Assembly (NCBI GenBank): GCA_964502735.1
Contig: CAZCYD010000082.1
Span: 1-9,764, forward strand
Reading direction: 5' to 3'
From: JACKAN01 sp964502735
GTDB taxonomy: Bacteria > Bdellovibrionota > Bdellovibrionia > Bdellovibrionales > UBA1609
Length of the DNA stretch: 9,764 bases
The notes under the pieces are model-generated. The model searched no databases, had not been told where the DNA came from, and saw only the letters and a list, made by a program, of their open reading frames with translations. Positions 1 to 6,494 of the stretch are shown one piece after another (the first letter of the stretch is position 1; each line of letters begins with the position of its first letter). A program made the translations under genes and the position numbers.

Positions 1-1
1 G

Positions 2-292
2 ACAAGTGATAAGTGGCTAATAACGAAAATAGGTGCATTATTTTACTTATACTCAGTTGAAGTTGAGTGTTTACCTTCAGACATACCCACTTCTATTGAA
101 ATGGATATCACAAAGATGCAATTGGGTGATGTGCTTCACGCTTCAGATATAATTTTACCTCAAAATGTAAAACTAATGACAGCTCCTGAAATTGCTCTAG
201 TGGCTTGTTCAGAAGTAAAAGCTGAAGAAGAAAAGCCAGTAGCAGCAGCGGCACCAGCCGAAGCTGCGGTTCCGGCTGAAAAGAAAGACTAA
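2..292 (+). CDS. rplY: 50S ribosomal protein L25 (TL5/Ctc type), C-terminal part, 5' end outside window
   Basis: This is the C-terminal end of the long form of ribosomal protein L25, which binds 5S rRNA in the large ribosomal subunit. The segment VEVECLPSDIPTSIEMDI followed by LGDVLHASDI is typical of the C-terminal beta domain of TL5/Ctc proteins, and the Ala/Pro/Glu/Lys-rich tail (from about position 225) is the usual low-complexity end. The reading frame is open from base 2, so the gene runs off the left edge; the ATG at 101 is internal, not a start. The 15 or so residues encoded before position 52 (around WLITKIGALFYLY) match the family poorly, so the first 50 bases may be a divergent linker or a rearrangement. 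The next gene, pth, follows after 9 bases, a common L25-Pth-YchF arrangement. Confidence 0.85.
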   Translation, partial: TSDKWLITKIGALFYLYSVEVECLPSDIPTSIEMDITKMQLGDVLHASDIILPQNVKLMTAPEIALVACSEVKAEEEKPVAAAAPAEAAVPAEKKD

Positions 293-301
293 ATTAAATT
301 C

Positions 302-865
302 ATGAAGATTATTGTTGGCCTGGGAAACCCGGGCCCCAAATACCTACTAACCCGCCACAATGCGGGTTTTTTAGTTATAGATGCTCTTGCCAAAAGAAAT
401 CACCTGTCGAACTTTAATGAAGAACACAAAGCTCTCACTTTAAAATGTAAACTCGACGGAAATGATGTGTTGCTTGTCAAACCTCAGACTTTTATGAATC
501 TTTCCGGACAATCTGTAGCCCCTCTGTTAAACTACTATAAATCGGAGCTATCTGATCTACTCGTCGTACATGACGAAGTGGACTTAGCTTTTGGGTGTCT
601 AAGGTTTCAATTTAATCGAGGTCACGGCGGCCACAATGGTGTTAGGAATATTCATGAGCTTCTTGGAACCAAAGAGTATGCCCGACTTAGATTTGGCATC
701 AATCGACCACCCCACCCTAAAATGGGAGTCGCAGACTATGCTTTGCAAAATTTTAATACAACCGAACAAAAAGAATTACCAGATTTGCTCTCTATAGCTG
801 CAGAGGGCATTGAATGCTTTATCAATAATGGGTTAAATCTAGCGGCAACAAAATACAATCGGTGA
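302..865 (+). CDS. pth: peptidyl-tRNA hydrolase
   Basis: Bacterial Pth hydrolyses the ester bond of peptidyl-tRNAs that drop off ribosomes and so recycles tRNA in the cytoplasm. The 187-residue product is full length for the family. It opens with IIVGLGNPGPKY and carries the family residues: Asn9, catalytic His19 (in TRHNAGF), Asn66 (TFMNLSG), Asp91 (HDEVDL) and Asn112 (GGHNG). These correspond to Asn10, His20, Asn68, Asp93 and Asn114 of the E. coli enzyme. The ATG at 302 gives the canonical N-terminus, although no good Shine-Dalgarno sequence precedes it, which suggests translational coupling to rplY, whose stop lies 9 bases upstream. ychF begins 7 bases downstream, so the three genes probably form one transcript. 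Nothing in the sequence suggests damage. Confidence 0.97.
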   Translation: MKIIVGLGNPGPKYLLTRHNAGFLVIDALAKRNHLSNFNEEHKALTLKCKLDGNDVLLVKPQTFMNLSGQSVAPLLNYYKSELSDLLVVHDEVDLAFGCLRFQFNRGHGGHNGVRNIHELLGTKEYARLRFGINRPPHPKMGVADYALQNFNTTEQKELPDLLSIAAEGIECFINNGLNLAATKYNR

Positions 866-872
866 GGTAAGT

Positions 873-1976
873 ATGGCTTTGCAAGTGGGAATTGTTGGAT
901 TACCAAATGTAGGTAAAAGCACATTATTTAATGCTTTAACATCAGCAAAAGCGGAGAGCGCCAACTATCCATTTTGCACAATTGACCCCAATGTGGGAGT
1001 TGTAACAGTTCCAGATCCGAGACAAGCTGAGATTTCAAAATATATTAAACCTCAAAAAATTGTACCCACGACTATCGAGTTCGTTGATATAGCCGGACTT
1101 GTTGCTGGCGCAAGTAAAGGTGAAGGTTTGGGAAATCAGTTTTTGGCAAATATCCGAGAAGTTGACGCTATTTTACACGTCGTTCGCTGCTTTGAAGATG
1201 ATAACGTTATTCACGTGAGTGGTTCAGTAGACGCTCTTAGAGATATAGAGATCATCAATACAGAGCTCCTTCTCTCAGACCTGGAGAGCGTCGAAAAAAA
1301 ATACATTCGCGTCGAAAAATTAGCTCGAACAACAAAAGATAAGGACGCATTGATTGAAGCCGGATTACTTAAGAAAATTAAGGACACACTTGATAAAGGA
1401 CAACCGGCCAGGACCGTTACAATTGAGGACCATGAAAAAGAGTTTATGAAACAAGTCCATCTGTTAACAATGAAGCCCGTTTTGTACGTTTGTAATATTG
1501 ATGAAAACACTATCGCAGACGAAGACTCTAATCCCCATGTTAACAAGGTAAAAAAACAGGCTGCCTCTGAAAATAATCAGTGTATTTCTATCTGCACATC
1601 ACTTGAATCTGAAATTGTACAACTCCCAGAGTCTGAACAAAAAGACTTTTTGGAAAGCGCAGGACTTTCGGAGCCTGGCTTACACCGCCTGATTCATGAA
1701 GCTTATAAGCTCCTGGGCCTTATTACCTATTTTACAGCTGGAGTTAAAGAAGTGAGAGCCTGGACAATTAAAAATGGAACTAAGGCTCCTCAAGCTGCGG
1801 GCGTTATTCACAGTGACTTCGAGCGCGGTTTTATTCGAGCAGAAACTTATCATTGCTCCGATTTATTTGCTCTAAAATCTGAAGCCGCAGTCAAAGATGC
1901 GGGTAAGTACAAATCTGAAGGCAAAGATTATATCGTAAAAGATGGAGACATTCTTTTATTTAGATTCAATGTCTAA
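873..1976 (+). CDS. ychF: redox-regulated ribosome-associated ATPase YchF (OLA1 family)
   Basis: YchF is an Obg-family P-loop protein that prefers ATP to GTP and associates with ribosomes; it is linked to stress responses. The 367-residue product is the usual length. The Walker A motif GLPNVGKS is at residues 9-16, the G3 motif DIAG at 72-75, and the G4 position reads NIDE at 208-211 instead of NKxD, which is the signature of the ATP-preferring YchF branch. The C-terminal part from about residue 283 (LITYFTAGVKEVRAW and onward) is the TGS domain. The start is supported by a TGAGGT ribosome binding site 5-6 bases before the ATG at 873; this site overlaps the pth stop codon, so the two genes are likely coupled. 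The gene looks intact and ends the conserved operon: a disturbed region begins directly downstream. Confidence 0.97.
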   Translation: MALQVGIVGLPNVGKSTLFNALTSAKAESANYPFCTIDPNVGVVTVPDPRQAEISKYIKPQKIVPTTIEFVDIAGLVAGASKGEGLGNQFLANIREVDAILHVVRCFEDDNVIHVSGSVDALRDIEIINTELLLSDLESVEKKYIRVEKLARTTKDKDALIEAGLLKKIKDTLDKGQPARTVTIEDHEKEFMKQVHLLTMKPVLYVCNIDENTIADEDSNPHVNKVKKQAASENNQCISICTSLESEIVQLPESEQKDFLESAGLSEPGLHRLIHEAYKLLGLITYFTAGVKEVRAWTIKNGTKAPQAAGVIHSDFERGFIRAETYHCSDLFALKSEAAVKDAGKYKSEGKDYIVKDGDILLFRFNV

Positions 1977-2242
1977 GACAGGATATTGTAACCCGAATCC
2001 GCGGATAAAATGTGTCAAAATTTGTAAGCGCTCCATGACATCTTATGTATGCATGTATCCAGCCAACAAGAGTTGGCTTGTGGCTCACCATCTTCTTTAC
2101 TGATCGATATAATACTGAGATCTCCTTTATTCATAACTTTAGAAACTACTGAATTCTTCATTTCCTCTGTATAACGCGCTCTCGCTTAGACCTAGACTCT
2201 CGCCCCCCTGTCATTTTCTAACTCATGCGACATCTTTCCTGA
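1977..2242. other. gene-poor spacer between ychF and the ISL3 remnant
   Basis: No convincing gene or rho-independent terminator is visible after ychF. The stretch holds a 10-bp palindrome ATCCGCGGAT (1997-2006) and a perfect 7-bp hairpin AGCCAAC-AAGA-GTTGGCT (2061-2078) with no T-tract. A 48-codon open frame on the minus strand (2161 down to 2015) has no recognisable homology. The left end of the degenerate ISL3 element should lie here but no clear terminal repeat can be assigned. Confidence 0.4.
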
Positions 2243-2790
2243 AACTGGAGGTTAGCTCAAAAACTCAACGAAAGGTTTGATGACGTCAGAGAAGAGGAGC
2301 TGGCTAAAGTTAAAAAAAGTAAAGACAAGTTTCAAGAGGAAATGCTGTCTGGTTCGAAGCGGTTTATCTTGGTGGAAAGAGACAAAGACAAACTTCCTCA
2401 GAGCGATCATGACGATCTCGCCAAACTAAAAATGCTGAATGAAAATATAAATACAGCCATGATACTGGTTGAATATTTTCATAGATTGCTTGATCGTAAA
2501 ACCGTAAAAACCTTTAGGTCTGGGCTTGAGAAATGGTTCGGACTCGCCAAAGTCTAGGGGCTTAAGCCTCTGCAGAGCTTTGCAAACCTAGTGAAGAAAC
2601 ACTTGTAGGAAATCGAAACTTACATCAGTTCCCATCTTACAACCGCAGTCTCCCAGAGACTCAGCAACAAGATCAAAGCTCTTAGAGAATGGGCTATGGC
2701 TACACCAATCAAAAGTCATTTATGAATAAGATTTTACAGCGTTGTGGGTTCCTCAACTCATCTAAACACAACAGATTAGATCTGGGGTAA
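2243..2790 (+). pseudogene. ISL3-family transposase, C-terminal remnant with stops and a frameshift
   Basis: The conceptual protein is the C-terminal third of an ISL3-family DDE transposase. The first part reads LAQKLNERFDDVREEEL and continues to GSKRFILVERDKDKL, then a helical segment around NENINTAMILVEYFHRLLD, and later SNKIKALR. The family's closing motif (normally AYGYxNxxxFxLKILQRCGYLN) appears as GYGYTNQKSFMNKILQRCGF, but in another reading frame, so a frameshift lies at about 2680-2690. In-frame TAG codons interrupt the gene at 2555-2557 and 2606-2608. The N-terminal zinc-finger and DNA-binding parts are absent; an in-frame TGA at 2240-2242 bounds the recognisable segment. The catalytic core cannot be complete, so the element is dead. 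The open stretch 2342-2557 is only the longest uninterrupted piece. The terminal sequence is given separately. Confidence 0.8.
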
Positions 2791-2992
2791 CTTTGAAGAC
2801 TTGGCATGAAACCATACCAACCGGATAGTCGGAAAGGCCAAACTTTCAATAAACAAAAAGTTATACTTTTTAACAGCGTGAATTCTTCTTGAATTGTCAA
2901 AGAGCTCATCTTGCTGTTCATTGGCTCTAAAGCCCATTTATGTTGTTGGCTTCACAGGAAACCATAAAGATTTTTTGATGGAGCCCGCTCTC
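2791..2992. other. non-coding tail of the ISL3 remnant, with possible terminal repeat at 2961-2986
   Basis: No gene is seen between the end of the ISL3 remnant and the stop codon of the following minus-strand gene. The sequence AACCATAAAGATTTTTTGAT followed by GGAGCCC (ending at 2986) resembles the right terminal inverted repeat of many ISL3 elements, which on the other strand begin GGGCTCC or GGCTC followed by an AT-rich stretch. No convincing left partner or target duplication was found. If this assignment is right, the element ends only about 7 bases from the stop codon of the exported-protein gene at 2993. Confidence 0.35.
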
Positions 2993-3703
2993 TTAGTAAA
3001 GTGCGATTTCACATGTATTTGAATATAAATCTTCAAATATATAACTCAAGTTATATAAGAACTCTAATTTTTCTTTATCATTTAATGTGTTGTCATCGTG
3101 AAGAATTTTTTTTCTAATTTGAATCAGAGATTTTAATGAATCCAAAGTATTAATGTGTCTTAATACCCAAAGGGCTTCAATTCTACGATCTAGGCTTATG
3201 CCCTCTTGTTCTCCCATAGCAAGTCTTTCAGCGATGGGTACAGTTTGATTTAAAGCAAAATTACCTAATAATAAGCTGACATTGTGTTGTATAACTCCGG
3301 AGTTATACATAAATAGATAGTTTAAATATTCAATGTAATTTGGAGCAAATCTTTCAAGTTTTAGACCCGCTGATTTCAGAAATGTACTTTGCCAAAAATG
3401 TAAAAAAGTTGTTTCATCTCCATATATAAATTTATTAGGGAAGTCATGGAAAATTACTGCCTGAATGACACCTATGAGATCTTCAATATTTTGTTTTTTT
3501 TGGATATTTGCTAGATCTTCTAACCAGTATTGCCATATATCAAATTGATTGTTAAAGCCTGGTATTTGCATTTTATTAAAATTGGTTTCAAGTTGTTTAA
3601 TGCCAGTATAGCTAAAATCCGTACTTAAATTTTTTTGATTTGCAAAACTTACATCAACACTAAGCCATATTAGCAAAATCAAGCAATTTAATATTTTTAC
3701 CAT
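2993..3703 (-). CDS. hypothetical exported protein, AT-rich gene
   Basis: The product is 236 residues and I recognise no family. Residues 1-21 form a Sec signal peptide: Lys3, a hydrophobic core around ILNCLILLIWLSV, and a likely signal peptidase I site after SFA (cleavage before NQKN). No lipobox is present, so it should be a soluble periplasmic or secreted protein. The mature part is mostly alpha-helical by appearance and rich in Asn, Leu, Ile and aromatic residues, with two Cys only (Cys7 in the signal peptide and one near the C-terminus). The start ATG (3703) has a good AGGAG site with 8 bases of spacing. A promoter and a dyad lie just upstream. The gene is much richer in A/T than the operon on its left and is flanked by IS remnants on both sides, so recent acquisition is plausible. 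The short C-terminus (NTCEIALY) abuts the possible ISL3 end and may be altered. Confidence 0.75.
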   Translation of the reverse strand: MVKILNCLILLIWLSVDVSFANQKNLSTDFSYTGIKQLETNFNKMQIPGFNNQFDIWQYWLEDLANIQKKQNIEDLIGVIQAVIFHDFPNKFIYGDETTFLHFWQSTFLKSAGLKLERFAPNYIEYLNYLFMYNSGVIQHNVSLLLGNFALNQTVPIAERLAMGEQEGISLDRRIEALWVLRHINTLDSLKSLIQIRKKILHDDNTLNDKEKLEFLYNLSYIFEDLYSNTCEIALY

Positions 3704-3710
3704 TTAATTT

Positions 3711-3732
3711 TCTCCTAAACTAAACTAGGAGA
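3711..3732. promoter_or_regulatory. operator-like dyad overlapping transcription start and Shine-Dalgarno
   Basis: A perfect 7-bp inverted repeat, TCTCCTA-N8-TAGGAGA, sits between the predicted -10 box and the start codon of the exported-protein gene. Its inner arm is also the ribosome binding site (minus-strand TAGGAGA). If transcription starts near 3726, the outer arm is not fully transcribed, so a protein-binding operator is more likely than an mRNA hairpin; an upstream start would make it a hairpin hiding the ribosome binding site. Confidence 0.4.
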
Positions 3733-3761
3733 CTAATAATATGCTGCGACATAAAAGTCAA
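3733..3761 (-). promoter_or_regulatory. sigma70-type promoter for the exported-protein gene
   Basis: Read on the minus strand, TTGACT (3761-3756) and TATTAG (3738-3733) are separated by exactly 17 bases, giving a good -35/-10 pair. Transcription would begin near 3726, about 23 bases before the start codon. The -10 overlaps other possible hexamers (TATTAT), so the exact register is uncertain. Confidence 0.5.
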
Positions 3762-3875
3762 CCGCTTTTTAACTACGGTATCTGATTGCAGATAGGTCTT
3801 CTTAACTTGTAAATACAACTTAACTTAAATGAGTTCTTTGGGCCTACCCTAGTACTCCGTCAAAAAAGTTTTTCC

Positions 3876-4067
3876 CTATGAAACCATTTTATTTTTATAG
3901 CCAAGGCTCTTGCGCGCTTTATCTTTCGTAAATCTCCAATGAATTTTAGGATTTTTTTTATTCGTTCTTTTTGTCCAAGCTTTCGTCTGAGCCCTTAAAA
4001 ACCGGATTTCTCCAACTCTCCCATCTTCTAAACATTGTCGAGAATACATGCCTGGACTTTGTATCAC
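3876..4067 (-). pseudogene. IS630-type transposase, C-terminal fragment
   Basis: The 63-codon open frame matches the very end of IS630-family (DDE_3) transposases. In that family the last segment typically reads like SRQCLxRRIP, a helix ending in xAWxxxRN, and then INWxFTxxDARxKL. Here the corresponding pieces are YSRQCLEDGRV, TKAWTKRTNK and KIHWRFTKDKARKSL. Everything upstream, including the catalytic DDE residues, is missing: the codons before the SRQCL motif have no similarity to the family and the frame begins at a GTG of no significance. The fragment lies between the exported-protein gene and the permease fragment, both also on the minus strand. It is a dead remnant. The family assignment rests on the C-terminal pattern only. 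Confidence 0.6.
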
Positions 4068-4114
4068 TTCGTTTGCATGGAGCGCGATTTATTTATAAGT
4101 GTCCAACTAGCCTG

Positions 4115-4459
4115 TTAGCGACCCTTCATTTGTGGATCAAGAGCATCACGGAGACCATCACCCAAAAAGTTAAAGGCTAACATTGTCGTGAAAATTGCAA
4201 AACTCGGGAAAATAATTAAGTGAGGGAACGACCTCATAGTTTGCCACCCAGAAGATGCCAAAACTCCCTATGAACTAAATGGAGGCTGCAAGCCTAAACC
4301 AATAAAACTCAAAAAACTTTCAAACAAAATATTGGACGGAATTTGAAAGGTCAATAACACAACAATAGGACCTAAAATATTAGGCATCACATGTTTAATA
4401 ACAATCCAAAATGGATTTGCACCCAAGGCCCTTGCGGCTTCTACATAGGTCATTTGTTT
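4115..4459 (-). pseudogene. Opp/Dpp-type ABC transporter permease (DppC/OppC), C-terminal fragment with internal stop
   Basis: The fragment encodes roughly the last 114 residues of a peptide-transporter inner-membrane permease. The cytoplasmic EAA loop that contacts the ATPase is clear (YVEAARALGA, then IVIKHVMPNILGPIVV), followed by the segment SFIGLGLQPPFSS, a final membrane helix (LIIFPSFAIFTTMLAFNFLG) and the hallmark C-terminus GDGLRDALDPQMKGR with a TAA at 4115-4117. A single TAG at 4268-4270 replaces the Trp normally found in the motif PPxSSWG; everything after it stays in the same frame and is highly conserved. The N-terminal two thirds are absent: at about 4459 the sequence switches to a urocanase fragment. 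The high conservation suggests recent decay. No partner opp/dpp genes are present. Confidence 0.85.
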
Positions 4460-4553
4460 AACTCCTTGCGGCCTTTCCTCTGCCGCCATAGACAATAAGA
4501 TCTTCAGGAACTTCTGCGACACTAGGGTCCAAATTGTGTACTATAGCTCTACG
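4458..4553 (-). pseudogene. hutU: urocanate hydratase (HutU), internal N-terminal fragment of about 30 residues
   Basis: Read on the minus strand from 4553, the frame gives HNLDPSVAEVPEDLIVYGG followed by RGKAAR. Urocanases carry a very similar segment near residue 40-65 (MNNLDPxVAExPxELVVYGGxGxAARNWE), where histidine degradation converts urocanate to imidazolonepropionate using NAD+. A TAG at 4554-4556 precedes the fragment and a TAA at 4458-4460 closes it, because at the point where NWE should follow, the sequence changes to permease code in another frame. The fragment overlaps the first codons of the permease remnant, so the fusion point lies within a few bases of 4455-4465. The piece is far too short to function. 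It was identified by motif only, but the similarity over about 25 residues is strong. Confidence 0.7.
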
Positions 4554-4559
4554 CTAATT

Positions 4560-4963
4560 CTGTATAAATAGAGTTTTAAAAACGATCGACGATTTAATTG
4601 GTGACAGCCCTGATGTTGAGGTTCCCTACCTTCCCAACAGCCTGCCCTTTTTGGGAAGGTCACAGTCGAATTGGGTGAACTTGAGTGTTCTGGCAGTAGC
4701 AATGGGCTCAATGACATCGGTGGCTTAAAAGGTAATCTTTTTAACACGAAACCCCGTTATTTTTGAGCTGGGAATTGGGGGGACCTATATTTCCTCTGGC
4801 CGCGAATTCACTAGGATTGGTCAGCATGGTTTTTTTACCCCCACCATGAGGGATTTCTGGCCAGATGGCCCATTTTAGCCATTTAAGGCTGATTTTTGTA
4901 ACAAAGTTGCCGCCCAGCGGCGGCTAATACTTTATCCAACAACATTTTAACCAAAGGAGTTCT
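4560..4963. other. gene-poor stretch at the left end of the mobile module
   Basis: About 400 bases hold no gene I can support. Visible elements are a perfect 10-bp inverted repeat (4628-4660), a short 5-bp hairpin GCCGC-CCA-GCGGC near 4910, and a short + strand frame around 4652-4770 (encoding LNDIGGLKGNLF) that could be a decayed fragment but cannot be assigned. The left boundary or attachment site of the element encoding the serine recombinase should lie in or near this stretch, and the promoter for the downstream genes is likely close to TAATACTTTAT (about 4925-4935). Confidence 0.4.
4628..4660. repeat. perfect 10-bp inverted repeat
   Basis: ACCTTCCCAA (4628-4637) and TTGGGAAGGT (4651-4660) are exact reverse complements separated by 13 bases. 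No T-tract follows on either side, so it is not a typical terminator. A near copy of the right arm, TTGGAAAGGT, occurs at 7255-7264 inside the other main intergenic region of the module. It could be a protein-binding site at the edge of the element. Confidence 0.7.
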
Positions 4964-5005
4964 ATGAATCTGACAGAACTGAGGATGAACCCTCATGAAA
5001 AATAA
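4964..5005 (+). CDS. possible 13-residue leader peptide overlapping the FtsK-like gene
   Basis: A short frame encoding MNLTELRMNPHEK has a strong AAAGGAG ribosome binding site 4 bases before its ATG. Its TAA ends inside the first codons of the FtsK-like gene (start at 4995, different frame, 11-base overlap). The larger gene has only a modest GAGG site of its own 10 bases before its start. The arrangement is typical of translational coupling, where ribosomes ending on the leader restart on the next gene. Whether the peptide itself matters is unknown. Confidence 0.4.
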   Translation: MNLTELRMNPHEK

Positions 5006-6491
5006 GAAGTCCTCCGCCGAGGGTAAGGGACTTGAGCGGCTTGGATTAGAAGGTGCCCGCCTAATCTGGTCATTTCTTCTGGCCTGTGGTTATGGGCTAA
5101 GAAAAGTAAAGTTCAAAAGCTTCGACACATGGGCCTATATTTTCATTGGCCTATTTGTTCTTAGTAGCTTGGTCTTCTCCGACTTGCCGTTTGTGAAAAT
5201 GATCAACTGGATTTTTGGCGGAAGTCTTTCCCAATTTGTCCAAAATTTACTGGCTTCTATCAGCCCTTGGATCTCTCTGATCCTATTAATTTTAGCCATT
5301 ATATTGCCGCCGTTGTTTTTTATGGGCGTCCGCGAACTCTACTTATTTAAGAAGTACCAAAACTCATTGGATGAACTAGGCCTAAAGACAGCATCGGGAC
5401 GAACACCAAAAGTTCATAAAGTAATTGAAGTTGAAAAGCATAAAACCAAGCTGATAATCAATAGCAAAGGCGTGGGAATTGATAAATACGAAACTAAACG
5501 TGGCGATATGACCACCGCTTTCGGGCAGATTATCGAAAAGATTACCCCGTGTAGGGATAAAAGATTTGTCGAGCTTCTTATTTGCGAAAACGATCTTCCC
5601 ACAAAGGTTACGTTCAGCTCAATGTATCCTTTGGTAAAAAAGCCCAATTCATTTATCGTGGGCGATTCTTTATCAGGACCAATTATCCAAACCATTCGTG
5701 ATCTTCCCCACATGTTAGTGGCAGGAACTACAGGCGGAGGAAAAAGTAATTTCTTTCGCCAAACCATTGTTGGTTTACTTAAAAGCTCTCCACATTTGCA
5801 AGTCTATCTTCTTGATCTAAAGAGAGGAATCGAAGTAGCTGAGTTTTCATCACTGCCTAATGTTAGGATTGCCGCAAATGAAATGGAGGCGAAGCTACTT
5901 TTAGAAAAGGTTCTTGAGGAAATGGAACGGCGTTTTGACTACTTAAAGGAAAAAGGATCAAAATTGATTGATCCCATAGCCGACAAAAAGGATTTGATTG
6001 TTGTAGGAATTGATGAGGCTTCTGAACTTTACGGCAAAGAATCCTCCAATGATGCAAGAAAAGAATTAGTTAAAGCAGCGAGAGGGCTTACGGATAAGTT
6101 AGCCAAATTGGCAAGAGCCGCAGGTATTCATTTGATTTTATCAACACAGAAACCTGTGAAAGAAGCCATTGATACGAAAGTTCTTGAAAATTTACCAGCA
6201 AGAATGGCTTTCAAAATGGTTTCTTCCGCTGGATCAAATGTTGCCTTGGGAAATAATAGTGCGAAAGGTCTTCCCGCGATCAAGGGACGGGGCATTTGGC
6301 TTTTTGGCAGTGACAGCGACGAAGTGCAGACACCCTATATTGATGAAAAGCAAACTGAAGCTGAAATAAAAGCGATCATGGCTGAATTTGAAAGCAAAAA
6401 GAGATTTAATTTGCAGCCAATGATTGAGTTTGAAAAGACTTCAGGTAAAGACCATGGGAAAGAATTTAAAGATTTTCAAGTGCAGGTTTAA
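4995..6491 (+). CDS. membrane-anchored FtsK/SpoIIIE-type DNA translocase (coupling-protein-like)
   Basis: The 498-residue product has two predicted membrane helices (about residues 45-62 and 92-112) followed by a cytoplasmic FtsK/SpoIIIE ATPase domain. Walker A is GTTGGGKS at 244-251, Walker B is LIVVGIDEASEL at 334-345, and the LSTQKP sensor motif is at 382-387, followed by the family's GRGIW-type segment near 431. It lacks the four-helix membrane domain and gamma DNA-orienting domain of chromosomal FtsK, and is far shorter (FtsK is about 800-1300 residues). Proteins of this shape serve as DNA pumps or coupling proteins on plasmids and integrative elements (TcpA-like). It probably forms a hexamer at the inner membrane and moves DNA during transfer; that role is inferred from the neighbour downstream, a Replic_Relax protein, whose frame begins directly after this stop. 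Start at 4995 is chosen for its GAGG site and the overlapping leader. Confidence 0.85.
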   Translation: MKNKKSSAEGKGLERLGLEGARLIWSFLLACGYGLRKVKFKSFDTWAYIFIGLFVLSSLVFSDLPFVKMINWIFGGSLSQFVQNLLASISPWISLILLILAIILPPLFFMGVRELYLFKKYQNSLDELGLKTASGRTPKVHKVIEVEKHKTKLIINSKGVGIDKYETKRGDMTTAFGQIIEKITPCRDKRFVELLICENDLPTKVTFSSMYPLVKKPNSFIVGDSLSGPIIQTIRDLPHMLVAGTTGGGKSNFFRQTIVGLLKSSPHLQVYLLDLKRGIEVAEFSSLPNVRIAANEMEAKLLLEKVLEEMERRFDYLKEKGSKLIDPIADKKDLIVVGIDEASELYGKESSNDARKELVKAARGLTDKLAKLARAAGIHLILSTQKPVKEAIDTKVLENLPARMAFKMVSSAGSNVALGNNSAKGLPAIKGRGIWLFGSDSDEVQTPYIDEKQTEAEIKAIMAEFESKKRFNLQPMIEFEKTSGKDHGKEFKDFQVQV

Positions 6492-6494
6492 AAG

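Noticed and set aside
736..924. Minus-strand open frame over the pth/ychF junction
   Set aside because: It is the shadow of two strongly conserved + strand genes and has no ribosome binding site or family resemblance.
2015..2161. 48-codon minus-strand frame starting MKNSVVSKV
   Set aside because: No recognised homology, Shine-Dalgarno-like GAGG too close to the ATG, and located in a decayed region; kept only as a mention.
2709..2921. Minus-strand frame of 70 codons
   Set aside because: It is antisense to the clearly identified ISL3 transposase end and contains no domain pattern.
3971..4180. Plus-strand frame of 69 codons
   Set aside because: It is antisense to the IS630-type fragment and the permease end, both supported by motifs.
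4541..4747. Minus-strand frame of 68 codons
   Set aside because: Low-complexity Pro/Ser composition with no family pattern; it overlaps the urocanase fragment in another frame and the 10-bp inverted repeat.
4652..4770. Short + strand frame with NDIGGLKGN as an AAA ATPase remnant
   Set aside because: Only six residues resemble the DIGGL motif of AAA proteins; too short to support.
4560..4963. tRNA or CRISPR array at the left end of the module
   Set aside because: No cloverleaf consensus (no TTCGAATC-type T-arm with a matching acceptor stem) and no spaced repeats were seen.
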